From assembly GCA_013151865.1 (NCBI GenBank), contig JAADHN010000008.1, forward strand, positions 1-62,756: DNA of 62,756 bases, in the 5' to 3' direction. Made by a program: the position numbers and the translations under genes. Position 1 is the first letter of the stretch. Each line of letters opens with the position of its first letter. Origin of the DNA: Kiritimatiellota bacterium (GTDB lineage Bacteria; Verrucomicrobiota; Lentisphaeria; Oligosphaerales; JAADHN01). Below are positions 53,201 through 60,236 of the stretch, one piece after another. The notes below the pieces were generated by a model that was not told where the DNA came from, did not search any database, and was given only the letters and a program-made list of their open reading frames with translations.

Positions 53201-54297
53201 CAGCGTTCGCCCAAAGCAGGCAAATCGAGACCGCGGTCCTCTCGCAACCAGCGCCGGAAACCTTTCTGGTCCGCCGGACCATAGCACATGAGTTCGGTGC
53301 TGAGACTGTGCAGGCCGAGTTCGTCTCCCGGCCGTCCGAACGCAACGCGCAGGTAGGCCAAGTGCCGGCCGGCCGATGCGCGTATCCCGGCCAACACCTC
53401 GAGCAGGTTCCGGGTCACGTAGCCCACGGCTTCGTCGCTCGCCCAAAGACTGAGCCAGCCGTTGCCGGCGCTTTGGCCGTCGAGCCAGCCGGGGACCGAA
53501 ACCGGGTCGAACCGGACGCACTGGTCCGGAAAGCGATTGCGCAGCCAGCGCGGCAAACGGACCGCGCCGATGTGAAACGCCTGTGCCTGGCCCGCGGCAT
53601 TGGCCAGTTCCACGTCGTACACCAGCGGAAACAGATGCGCCGGTCCGTCAACCATCTGACTCTGGTACAGGTACCAGCGGTGCATTGCGCCCATGCCGAT
53701 CCCGAACCGATCCCAAAAGCGGTAGATGTCGAGGTTCGGCTGCCGGGCGAACCGGCGCAGTCCGGGGGCAATGTCCGAGGGCAAGTAGTACGGATGCCGC
53801 TCGAACTTAATGCACTTGAGGTCAAACGCGTCGAGCGAATCCGGATACTTGACTTTCGGTTTGAGAATCAGCTCGGCCGGGACCAGCCCCCGCCGTTTCA
53901 GCAGCCCGCGCACTTCATCCGGGGTTCGGCCCGCAACCACGATGACCGTGGGTCCCTTGCGTGCGGCGAGAAGCAAATCATATCCGTCGAGTTGCAGGAC
54001 GGTCAGGCCGGCCCCGATAGACACTCTGCGGATGCCGAGACGGCCGTCCCAGGTCAGGTCCGCGATCAGTTTGCCCAGAACGAAGTCTGCGTAACGCTCG
54101 TTCTCGCAGGCGAACTCCGCAACGCCCCCCGTCGGCCCGGACCGATCAACCGACATCCGGACCCGGCCGTAGCCGATCAGGTCCGCCTTGCTCGGGAGGG
54201 TCGGCGGTTGCGCACCCAGACGTCCCGAGGAGAAAACCATGCAGAAAAAGCCGAGTGCCGTCGCAGCCCGTTTTCGGATCTTGGCCAGGCTTTGCAT
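50254..54297 (-). CDS. Very large secreted GH42-like/GH2-like multidomain glycosidase
   Basis: 1347 aa from ATG 54297, with signal segment ATALGFFCMVFSSGRLGA. About 30-150: a domain also seen in front of some glycosidases (YADFVLGKLIADLTWD). A barrel-like region follows with FRRWLREDRGLDLPALGERW (GH42-style) near 350. Two GH2-type jelly rolls are visible: one near 420-540 (AAWFRKEFDAGEW, VEVFLNDAYLGLM), one near 1130-1260 (LYRCRFTVPQSW, EAYVNGKTVGVYQ, WWNYDLMDITSAV). An amidotransferase-like segment lies near 770-930 (DYPVLIDGNSPVLDREDLDAI, GKGRVVVLGSTFW). No catalytic pair could be fixed. The reading frame continues upstream to 54783 without a stop, through the decayed ATPase, which would create a false 1509-aa fusion. 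Confidence 0.6.
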   Translation of the reverse strand: MQSLAKIRKRAATALGFFCMVFSSGRLGAQPPTLPSKADLIGYGRVRMSVDRSGPTGGVAEFACENERYADFVLGKLIADLTWDGRLGIRRVSIGAGLTVLQLDGYDLLLAARKGPTVIVVAGRTPDEVRGLLKRRGLVPAELILKPKVKYPDSLDAFDLKCIKFERHPYYLPSDIAPGLRRFARQPNLDIYRFWDRFGIGMGAMHRWYLYQSQMVDGPAHLFPLVYDVELANAAGQAQAFHIGAVRLPRWLRNRFPDQCVRFDPVSVPGWLDGQSAGNGWLSLWASDEAVGYVTRNLLEVLAGIRASAGRHLAYLRVAFGRPGDELGLHSLSTELMCYGPADQKGFRRWLREDRGLDLPALGERWYGDRDRFKTWTEVRVPSYFHFFGGLDDRSLVLARGWLWRPDDPDKAHTAGWGTSAYKPGAEWTPVDLGPSFQQYFLFGSERDKSLRKGTARAAWFRKEFDAGEWVRANRGRQFYLVVNSYDWARQPVEVFLNDAYLGLMTPKVEAMGPVGLRVTALLREGKNLLVVRDPDGILRGPVFLTTTQPSRYPYLGRGENARWVDFREWQVDSLIHGWKRIVRPVRERARDLPLQLVPGTSIELADHFLELKRDFGITAIHNTGSGSSFRPWWPGLGYVIGAFGTAEEGGTSTDVRYQSRQFAWLLFLGEAHHNFFWDSEQYVRFEKKTGWFTKNRRLLQLFGKSLWRKPSIALLNSAKAHRYFPRADFVNTWDLGRGAIQATHYNCVYVTEAELHAGLAGDYPVLIDGNSPVLDREDLDAIEAYVRAGGTFIALNATGRHSLLEPDTWPISRLTGFRVAGERRNMLVTVLKDNPVLNRLAGMTFNGAGIAVNWMGVDHANRPIALEPVSPDAVVLARWEDGTAAVGLRRLGKGRVVVLGSTFWRSSSDRSGTGVTLNGTIQTVFLNDLLAGLGIQRQVDCDRERVWAVRHVTKNGLQDWLMLCNTTDDKQSGVELSFPTKPRPDSVLDMMTGKSVPFSYKNGQVRVGNLTLGAWELRVFGVRHGTFLDAVEHWYRIKAKYFSRPRLSGKTSVSPRLPPYTAVVLDRFRFRMGDGSARTDTGWTTAPANGRDWTDIGYGYWEEQGFPAKGVGLYRCRFTVPQSWQGRRIQLGFASYDTPVFLQEAEAYVNGKTVGVYQGQGWWNYDLMDITSAVHPGPNELALRVEARDVRGGALGQLVCFALERLDETIDLQEGWRLFLDNRNSRPTRLPPGVPGRNLANQVRVPESWKDRSVLLEVTADRDHGRSISTVMVNGHPLNAHGNGHPFRGTMQFNITPWVLFGGVNRIEIWPGATLPNRAGRSRVVRCPLAEVRRVVIGTARGKKRL

Positions 54298-54539
54298 CGC
54301 GCTTTCTCCGACTGTGTTCCCCGGTCCCCGACCGGATTGCGTCGTACGACCGGGTGCACGCGACATTCCATTCCATTCCACGTGCGAAACAGAACAAAGG
54401 AAGATAGCGGCGGGCGAACGGGGAAACAAGGACCGACACGGCATCGCGTTCAGGGCCTGTCGTCTTGCGCGGCTCGCGGGGAGGCTTGCTTTCCGGGCGC
54501 GTCTGCCGGGGGGCGCCCCCGCGGCGGCGGTTGCGGTCA

Positions 54540-54886
54540 CTTCGAACAAGTCTTCTTCGGGCGGCGCGGGAGGGGTCTTGGCGGATGCCAGCTCCCGGGC
54601 CCGGAGCCAGATGTTGAAAAACAGCTCGCGCAGTTCCGGGAAGCGGCCCGCCAGGATTTCCCCACTGGAGTAGGCCTCTGCGCATTCTCGGCGGAAAGGG
54701 ATGCGTCCAATAATGGGCGTCCCCACCCGCCGGGCATATTCCTCGATCAGCCGGTCCTCGACGTCGCAGTCCAGGAGCTGCACCGGCCCCGAAAAACCTT
54801 CGTTGCCGGGCCAAGGTCCAGGCCAGATTCACCGCGACGGTGGTTTTGACCGTACCGCCTTTGCCGCTGGCAATGGTTAGTCTCAC
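54540..54886 (-). pseudogene. Decayed MinD-superfamily P-loop ATPase
   Basis: Reading from GTG 54886: RLTIASGKGGTVKTTVAVNLAW, given here as IASGKGGTVKTTVAVNLA, is the Walker-A start of a MinD/Mrp-type ATPase with Gly changed to Val (GKGGTVKTT). After LARQR the frame shifts near a run of T and G (about 54795). It resumes as VQLLDCDVED and then jumps straight to RLIEEYARRVGTPIIGRIPF and AYSSGEILAGRFPELRELFF, the normal C-terminal end. About 150-200 residues, including the ferredoxin-like insert usual in this subfamily, are missing. Frameshift, active-site change and internal deletion together mark it as non-functional. Confidence 0.8.
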
Positions 54887-54916
54887 GTTGAGGGGCGTCC
54901 TTTTCTTCAGGGATGA

Positions 54917-54936
54917 GATCGGTCGGATCGGTCGGG
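54917..54936. repeat. Octamer repeat GATCGGTC, left copy
   Basis: gatcggtcggatcggtcggg, a tandem of an eight-base unit. Its reverse complement occurs at 55660-55690, so the two bracket the zinc-ribbon gene as inverted repeats about 750 bases apart. Confidence 0.6.
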
Positions 54937-55013
54937 TGCGCTCTGGAATTCCGGCGGACGACTGTTCCACGGATTCAGCACGCCACCGCCCCGCCATATT
55001 TGGACGCGTTGCT

Positions 55014-55235
55014 TCAGCGGGCGCGCGTCATCCGTGCACCGCAGCTCGGACAGGTCATCTGGTTGCACGGCGCGCCCCGTTGATGAGGAACTGTCTTGCC
55101 GCAACTCGGGCAGACGCAGTTGCCGTCCGGCCCGAGGCCGAACCCGCCCATGCGGCCGCGACCGCCGCCGCGGCCCATTCCGTGTCCCGTTCCGGGCCCT
55201 CCGCCGAAGGGGCCTGTTCCGTCTCCTCTGGGCAT
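55014..55235 (-). CDS. Small Gly-rich zinc-ribbon protein of the DUF5320-type neighbourhood
   Basis: 73 aa from ATG 55235 with a near-perfect ribosome site (aaggaggtg). It starts MPRGDGTGPFGGGPGTGHG, a sequence start typical of small proteins found beside MinD-type ATPases and NifB/NifX-like proteins in anaerobes. The C-terminal half is a zinc ribbon: CVCPSCGKTVPHQRG, then CNQMTCPSCGARMTR (two CPSC knuckles plus extra Cys). It is followed by the ruined ATPase of the same neighbourhood, so this is probably a surviving orphan. The protein itself looks intact. Function unknown; metal binding is inferred from the cysteines. Confidence 0.8.
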   Translation of the reverse strand: MPRGDGTGPFGGGPGTGHGMGRGGGRGRMGGFGLGPDGNCVCPSCGKTVPHQRGAPCNQMTCPSCGARMTRAR

Positions 55236-55964
55236 GACGCACCTCCTTTTTTTCAGATCACTGAGCGACATCCGGGCCGAGGGGACGGCGGGCCCGCCCC
55301 GGCGTCACGGGTCCCGGACATTCTCCCGATAGTTCTCCCGTTCCTGCAGGGGCGGAAGATTGGTCTGCGCTTCATGCACTTTCGGGCCGGCCCATCCGCC
55401 GCTATTCGGAACCCGAGGGCACGTCGAGCACCTTGGCTAGGGCGTTTGCTTGCGAGGGATTGCATAAAGGGTGCCACGGCGCTGGGCGGAGGAAGCAACA
55501 TCCTGGCGGGACGAAAGATAGGCCACATGCTGACATCGAACGGCCCGCCCACAACTGAGGAGAAGGGGTGCATTTCCGCAACCATTGAAACGCCGCAACG
55601 GTGCAGGGCTGCACCCCCCGGGCCCCCGGGCGGGATGGGGCGAGTCGGCCGGGCGGCTTGATCCGACCGATCCGTCTAATCCGACCGATCTTCGGGGGGT
55701 GCGACCGGAAGCTTGCGGCGGGAGGGGAATGGGAAATCGAGTTTTTCACCGGAGACCGAGTCCTGGAATGGTGACGCCGAGGCTGAACAAAGGAAGGCCG
55801 GGGAAAAATACCTCTCCCGCCCCGGAAAGACAGTCTTTCGAGTGAGATTCTTTCCTGACGGCAAGTAAAGTGAGAACGATGAATCTTCGGACGCAGACAA
55901 ACGCAGGCCTGTGATTCCGGACTCTCTTTCATGGCGCAACGTCCCGAAAAAGAGGAGAATCGAC
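55236..55964. other. Long intergenic region before GH127-like gene
   Basis: About 730 bases with no gene I can support. Frames open across 55253-55661 on both strands translate to low-quality sequence. Given the neighbours, a lost NifX/NifB-like gene could once have been here, but I cannot recognise it. Contains the right octamer repeat and, near 55945-55960, the ribosome site (aagaggag) of the next gene. Confidence 0.35.
55660..55690. repeat. Octamer repeat GACCGATC, right copy
   Basis: gatccgaccgatccg followed by tctaatccgaccgatc: the reverse-complement form of the unit at 54917-54936, with one imperfect unit in the middle. Confidence 0.6.
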
Positions 55965-57863
55965 ATGGGCGACCAACTGATCCCGGCGGAATTGGGCAGG
56001 GTCCGTCTCGAAGGGAGCGTGGGGGAAGAACTGGACAAGGTGCTCGCCGCCCGAATCCTGTCGGAAAAGGCCGCACACGCGATCCTGCCGGAGGCGCTTG
56101 CAGCCTTTCGAGACCGCGTAGACGACCGAATCAGGCCGGGTCAGGGACTGTGGCAGGGAGAGTTTTGGGGGAAGTGGGTCCTCGGCGCGGTCGGGGCCCA
56201 ACGATACACGGGCGATCCCGGACTCCGGGAAGTGATCGCCCGCAGCGTCGACGACCTGATTGCCACGCAGCGCGCCGACGGGTACATCGGTACGTATGCG
56301 GACTCCGGGTTCGTGGGTGAAAAGACCTGGAACGTCTGGTGCCGAAAATACACGCTCTGGGGCCTTTTGGACGCCTACGAGCTGTTGGGTGAATCGAGGA
56401 TCCTATGCGCGGCCGCCGGCCTCATGGATCATTTGGCCACGGAGGTCGGCCCCGGGAAGGTCGATATTGTGCGGACGGGCAATTTCGTCGGCCTGCCGAG
56501 CTGCTCCATCCTGCTCCCGGTAGTCAAGCTGCACCGGCTCACGGGCGAACCCCGCTATATCGAATACGCACGTTACATCGTCGAACAGTGGTCCAAATAC
56601 CCGGGCGCCCCCCCGGACATCGTCGGTCACGGCCTCGGGGGCGCGCCGATCCACGCGTGGTTTCCGGAGGCGGGCGCATGGACCAAGGCCTACGAGTTCA
56701 TTTCATGCGTCGAGGGCCTGATCGAGCTGTACCGGGTAGATAATGTACCGGCATACCTGACCGCCGCCCGGAACATTTACGAAGCGATCCGCAAGTCGGA
56801 GCGGGTGATCACGGGCGGAATCGGCTGTCACGACAAACTGGCCGAAGCCGCCGTTCGGCCGGACGGTCTGAACGAGCCCTGCGACGTGGTGTACTGGGAG
56901 CGCCTCTCGCTGCAGCTTCTGCGGCTGACCGGAGACCCGCAGTACGCGGACGAAATTGAGCGGCTCGCCTACAATGTGCTCCTGGCAAGCATGAACCGCG
57001 ACGGTTCGTGGGGGCTGCGGCGGCTCGCCCTGTCGGAGCCTCACCTGATCGCGCCGCTGCACTGTCTGCTGCGATACCACCAGTGCTGCGTGGCCAATGT
57101 GCCCCGAGGCCTGCTGCAATTGGCGGAGACAGCGGTGATGAGCGCTGCATCGTCTCCGGATGTGGTCGTCAATCTTTACATTCCGGGCACCGTAACCACG
57201 GCGCCGGCCGGGGGCAGAACCGTCATGCTCAAAACACAAACGGATTATCCTCGAGACGGCGATATCCGAATCGAAATCGAGGCGGCGCCCCCCGTACCGT
57301 TTACATTGAAATTGCGCATCCCGCCGTGGAGTACAGACACTCGGCTGACGGTGGCCGGCGAGCCGGTCTCGGATGTCCGGCCGGGAACGTACGCGGCGGT
57401 GGACCGCACCTGGCGGACCGGGGACGTTGTCGAGTTGCACCTCGATCTCCGGGCTCGGGTCATGCCGCTGCCCGGGTCGGCGCCTTTTGCCGCGGTGGTG
57501 CGCGGGCCGGTGGTCCTGGCCAGGTCTGGTTTGGTCGACTCGGGCGACCTCCACGCTCCAATGGCCCCGCGCGCCGACACGGACGGAGGGGTGAATCTCA
57601 TGCCGGTGCCCGAGGCTCCGGGCGTCGACGCAGTCTTCGAAGTGCCGACCGCGGACGGACGCAACATTCGAATGTGCGACTACGCTTCGACCGGTAAGGA
57701 CTTCCTGAAACCCCGAGACCCCTATGCGTGGAAAGAGATGATCGACAACCGCACAAAGTTCGATCTGCGTGTGTGGCTGCCGCGTCCGTGCACGGTCGGG
57801 AGTACCGGAGAGGAACCGCAGATGAACACGGATAAGGAGACGGGGCTGAGGACTGGGCCCTGA
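55965..57863 (+). CDS. GH127-like beta-L-arabinofuranosidase (DUF1680)
   Basis: 632 aa from ATG 55965 (aagaggag upstream), no signal peptide. It has an (alpha/alpha)6-barrel pattern: GQGLWQGEFWGKWVLGAV, ATQRADGYIGTYAD, NVWCRKYTLWGLLDAYEL, TEVGPGKVDIVRTGN and EYARYIVEQW. The zinc/catalytic set of the family appears as LNEPCDVVYW (Glu-x-Cys near 304-306) and HQCCVANVPRGLLQL (Cys-Cys near 373-374). In characterised GH127 the zinc-bound cysteine is the nucleophile. A beta-rich tail follows (FTLKLRIPPWS). The last ~16 residues (from EEPQMNTDKE) come from the repeat that begins at 57811, so the original C-terminus was probably around WLPRPC. Characterised members act on beta-L-arabinofuranosides; other substrates are known in relatives. 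Confidence 0.85.
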   Translation: MGDQLIPAELGRVRLEGSVGEELDKVLAARILSEKAAHAILPEALAAFRDRVDDRIRPGQGLWQGEFWGKWVLGAVGAQRYTGDPGLREVIARSVDDLIATQRADGYIGTYADSGFVGEKTWNVWCRKYTLWGLLDAYELLGESRILCAAAGLMDHLATEVGPGKVDIVRTGNFVGLPSCSILLPVVKLHRLTGEPRYIEYARYIVEQWSKYPGAPPDIVGHGLGGAPIHAWFPEAGAWTKAYEFISCVEGLIELYRVDNVPAYLTAARNIYEAIRKSERVITGGIGCHDKLAEAAVRPDGLNEPCDVVYWERLSLQLLRLTGDPQYADEIERLAYNVLLASMNRDGSWGLRRLALSEPHLIAPLHCLLRYHQCCVANVPRGLLQLAETAVMSAASSPDVVVNLYIPGTVTTAPAGGRTVMLKTQTDYPRDGDIRIEIEAAPPVPFTLKLRIPPWSTDTRLTVAGEPVSDVRPGTYAAVDRTWRTGDVVELHLDLRARVMPLPGSAPFAAVVRGPVVLARSGLVDSGDLHAPMAPRADTDGGVNLMPVPEAPGVDAVFEVPTADGRNIRMCDYASTGKDFLKPRDPYAWKEMIDNRTKFDLRVWLPRPCTVGSTGEEPQMNTDKETGLRTGP

Positions 57864-57918
57864 CTTCCCGGTCCGACCCGGCATTCGTGTGCATCGGCGT
57901 CCATCCGCGGTTGAAGTG
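57811..57918. repeat. Terminal-inverted-repeat element, copy 1
   Basis: Begins aggaaccgcagatgaacacg and ends gtccatccgcggttgaagtg; the ends are imperfect reverse complements (aaccgcNgatga / catccgcggtt). It belongs to the widespread 'aaccgcagatgaacgc' hairpin family. Overlaps the last codons of the GH127-like gene. It shares with copy 2 the internal segment tgacttcccggtcc. Confidence 0.75.
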
Positions 57919-57926
57919 CCCGGAAA

Positions 57927-58045
57927 AGAGAACCGCAGATGAACGCGGATGAACGCGGATGAGGAGAGGGGGTTGATGGCTGAGCGCTGACTTCCCGGTC
58001 CCGCCCGTCATCTGCGTGCATCAGTGTCCATCCGCGGTTGAAGTG
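57927..58045. repeat. Terminal-inverted-repeat element, copy 2
   Basis: Begins agagaaccgcagatgaacgc with a doubled gaacgcggat unit and ends gtccatccgcggttgaagtg, same orientation as copy 1, eight bases after it. Better inverted termini than copy 1 (includes catctgcgtgcatc near its right end). Confidence 0.75.
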
Positions 58046-58094
58046 TCATGCCGGGAACTGTCTCTTGCGTGCGCCGGGACTGCACTCATTCCTC

Positions 58095-58421
58095 TCACTT
58101 CAAGGCGTTTTCCAACCGCTTCTTCTGCTTGTCCTGCTGCTGGTCCAACTTGCGGCGACCATACTGCTGGACCCGGAACGCCCCGCCGCCGGTGTTCTGC
58201 TCGGCAAGCTGTTCGAACGCGTTCTTTTGCGGTGCGGACTTCGCTGTCCGGCCCGTCTGCCCGGCAGTCGGGCCCGCAACGCCGCTCCCGCTCGTGCGTT
58301 GTCCGGACTGCGCCGGGGCGCCGCGGGCCGGCGGCGGCACACGGGGCGGTTGCCCCTGCAGCCAGAAGATGAAGCCTAACGCGGCCAGAATCAAAACGAT
58401 AAGAAAAAGCAGAACTTTCAT
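58095..58421 (-). CDS. Small single-helix membrane protein, unknown function
   Basis: 108 aa from ATG 58421 with gggaggtgaag upstream. Residues 2-20 (KVLLFLIVLILAALGFIFW) are one hydrophobic helix. A Pro/Gly/Thr-rich stretch follows to ~60 and a Gln/Lys-rich, probably helical tail (DQQQDKQKKRL). Single-pass inner-membrane anchor topology is likely. Divergent from the prepilin cassette 440 bases away. Family not recognised. Confidence 0.65.
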   Translation of the reverse strand: MKVLLFLIVLILAALGFIFWLQGQPPRVPPPARGAPAQSGQRTSGSGVAGPTAGQTGRTAKSAPQKNAFEQLAEQNTGGGAFRVQQYGRRKLDQQQDKQKKRLENALK

Positions 58422-58862
58422 TCTTCACCTCCCGCACATACATGCCCCCCCCGACACGGACCAAGGGGGACACAGCCCACAGCATCGTGCCCGGACAACC
58501 AATATACACCAAATAGAGGCAGAGCCACGGGAGCCCGGGGACCTCGTATGCCCGTCATGGGGTCCGGGGTTTCGCCCCAGGTCTGTATTGACCGTCCCCG
58601 GCGGGCGCCGACGATTCCGGAGAGGGGGACGCGGCGGGGCCGTCGGCGCCGTTGCCTTTTCGCCCGAAAATGGATATACTTCTGAAGATGGCGGGGCGCC
58701 GTCCGGCGCTCGGCCGGCAGCGCCTCGGATGTGGCACGACTTGTGCTCAACGGCTTAACAAGATAAAATACCGGAGAGTGGGTCAGTCGGCGGTCGACAT
58801 CGAAGTTCCTGTCGGCTTTTCTCAGAATTGCAATGGGTTGACCAAGATCGGACGAGACAACC
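58422..58862. other. Divergent intergenic region before the prepilin cassette
   Basis: About 440 bases, no recognised gene. Contains the promoter candidate in the next entry. Confidence 0.4.
58741..58769 (+). promoter_or_regulatory. Possible promoter of the prepilin cassette
   Basis: TTGTGC at 58741-58746 and TAAAAT at 58764-58769, 17 bases apart, in an AT-rich patch about 95 bases upstream of the first prepilin gene. The -10 is good, the -35 weak. Confidence 0.4.
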
Positions 58863-59531
58863 GTGAAGACAACCGAACAAGCTGGAACGTTTTCGGCCGG
58901 ACCGCACCGGAGTTCCCGCGGCGTGTTGCGCCGGGCGCACTTCTCGCTGGTCGAACTGCTGGTCGTCATGGCGATCATGGCGATCCTCATGGCGGTGGTG
59001 GTACCGGCCTTCAAGAGTTTCGGAGGCGGCGTGAGCGGCGCCTCACGGATGGTGGGCAGTCAACTCCGCTTGGCCCGACAGTACGCCATTGCCCATCGCA
59101 AACGCATTGCCGTGTTGATGCCGGGCTTGAACCAGGGACCGGCGGAGAACCGATACGTCGCCTTTCGGGCGTGTCAGGTAGACAACCAGAGCCCACCGAA
59201 TTTCATCGCCTGGATCACTGGGACAAAATGGGAATTCCTGCCGACCGGCAGCGTGATCGCAGAAGCAGACCAAGACAGCGGTATGCAGAGCCCACCGAAC
59301 GATGGTACGTCCACTTTGGTGACGGGAGTCGACGGGTTTTCCGCCGGCGTCAGTTGTCGTGCTGTTGTGTTCAAACCGACCGGGGCCACAGCGGGTGGGG
59401 CACAACGCTTTGTCACCGTGGCAAACGGGTTCGTCTCAAACGGTAGTTTAACCATTAAGAACGCCCAGGATTACGTCGACATCAAGGTCGATCAATACAC
59501 CGGCCGGGTGTCGTATGAGAAAAACCTGTAG
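58863..59531 (+). CDS. Prepilin-type pseudopilin, GspH-like / Verru_Chthon cassette D-like
   Basis: 222 aa, GTG start at 58863. A long basic leader ends before the type III signal FSLVELLVVMAIMAILMAVVV (shown as SLVELLVVMAIMAILMAV), with Glu at +5 after the predicted cleavage site (Phe +1, residues ~27-31). SRMVGSQLRLARQYAIAHRKRIAVL follows, the segment typical of GspH/FimT and of the D protein in the four-gene cassette known from Verrucomicrobia. The C-terminal domain is beta-rich. Exported by the prepilin pathway, cleaved by a prepilin peptidase and held in the inner membrane or a pseudopilus. First of four linked genes (81-base gap to the next). Confidence 0.88.
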   Translation: MKTTEQAGTFSAGPHRSSRGVLRRAHFSLVELLVVMAIMAILMAVVVPAFKSFGGGVSGASRMVGSQLRLARQYAIAHRKRIAVLMPGLNQGPAENRYVAFRACQVDNQSPPNFIAWITGTKWEFLPTGSVIAEADQDSGMQSPPNDGTSTLVTGVDGFSAGVSCRAVVFKPTGATAGGAQRFVTVANGFVSNGSLTIKNAQDYVDIKVDQYTGRVSYEKNL

Positions 59532-59611
59532 CGGTTATACCGGCGTGGGGCCCGGAACCCCACGGTAAACCTCGAGCCCGTGGTGACATATCGAAACTCA
59601 GAGAAGACACA

Positions 59612-60226
59612 ATGAAAACGCGTAGACGTACTCATCCCTTCACCATGATCGAGATCGTCCTGGCCTTGGGCGTTATCGCCATTGGCGTGGTCAGCGTCCT
59701 CGCTCTGTTCCCGGTCGGGATCAAGGCCGGAACGGACGCCATGGCCACCGATTACTCGGCGCAGGTCGGCGATGAAATGCTGCATTACCTCGAGCAGCAA
59801 ATCCGAATTAAGACCACGAGCTACGACGGGTGGATCGACTACCTCAACAACGGCGCTGGCACAAAAATACCGGAAGCGGGCTCCACTCCTGCGCCGAATG
59901 ATTTTGACGTGGCGTCGGCCACCGGGCACAATCAGGAATGCACCCTGTATTGGAACGGGACGGCGCCGAACATTGTGTACAAGGTCATCCGCTATGTCGA
60001 CAAAACCGGCGGGACGGCCAATCAATACGATCCCGGCATTGACATTCTCGATTATTCCGCCATTGCCGTCGTTTGGCGGAAGAAGGTCGTTATTCCGGGT
60101 GGACCCGCCAGCGGCCTCGATTATTCGGTTGCGGCGTGTCTGAACGTCGAGATCAGTTGGCCGGCGCAATTGCCGTACGGTGCCCGCGAAAAGCGGACCT
60201 ATTCACTCGAGCTATTCAATCGGTGA
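59612..60226 (+). CDS. Prepilin-type pseudopilin, GspI/PilV-like / Verru_Chthon cassette B-like
   Basis: 204 aa from ATG 59612. Leader MKTRRRTHP, then FTMIEIVLALGVIAIGVVSV with Glu +5. The following ALFPVGIKAG is the signature of the cassette-B/PilV-like group. The globular part contains VWRKKVVIPGGP and ends SLELFNR. Ten bases separate it from the next gene, so co-transcription is near certain. Confidence 0.88.
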   Translation: MKTRRRTHPFTMIEIVLALGVIAIGVVSVLALFPVGIKAGTDAMATDYSAQVGDEMLHYLEQQIRIKTTSYDGWIDYLNNGAGTKIPEAGSTPAPNDFDVASATGHNQECTLYWNGTAPNIVYKVIRYVDKTGGTANQYDPGIDILDYSAIAVVWRKKVVIPGGPASGLDYSVAACLNVEISWPAQLPYGAREKRTYSLELFNR

Positions 60227-60236
60227 GGAGACCGAG

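Noticed and set aside
55253-55661. Overlapping open frames on both strands after the zinc-ribbon gene, considered as a NifX-like gene
   Set aside because: A few Gly-rich segments recall NifX, but no frame gives a continuous match or a start with a ribosome site.
57811-58045. CRISPR-like array
   Set aside because: Only two similar units with internal sequence shared and inverted termini; the structure is that of a hairpin element and not repeats with unique spacers.
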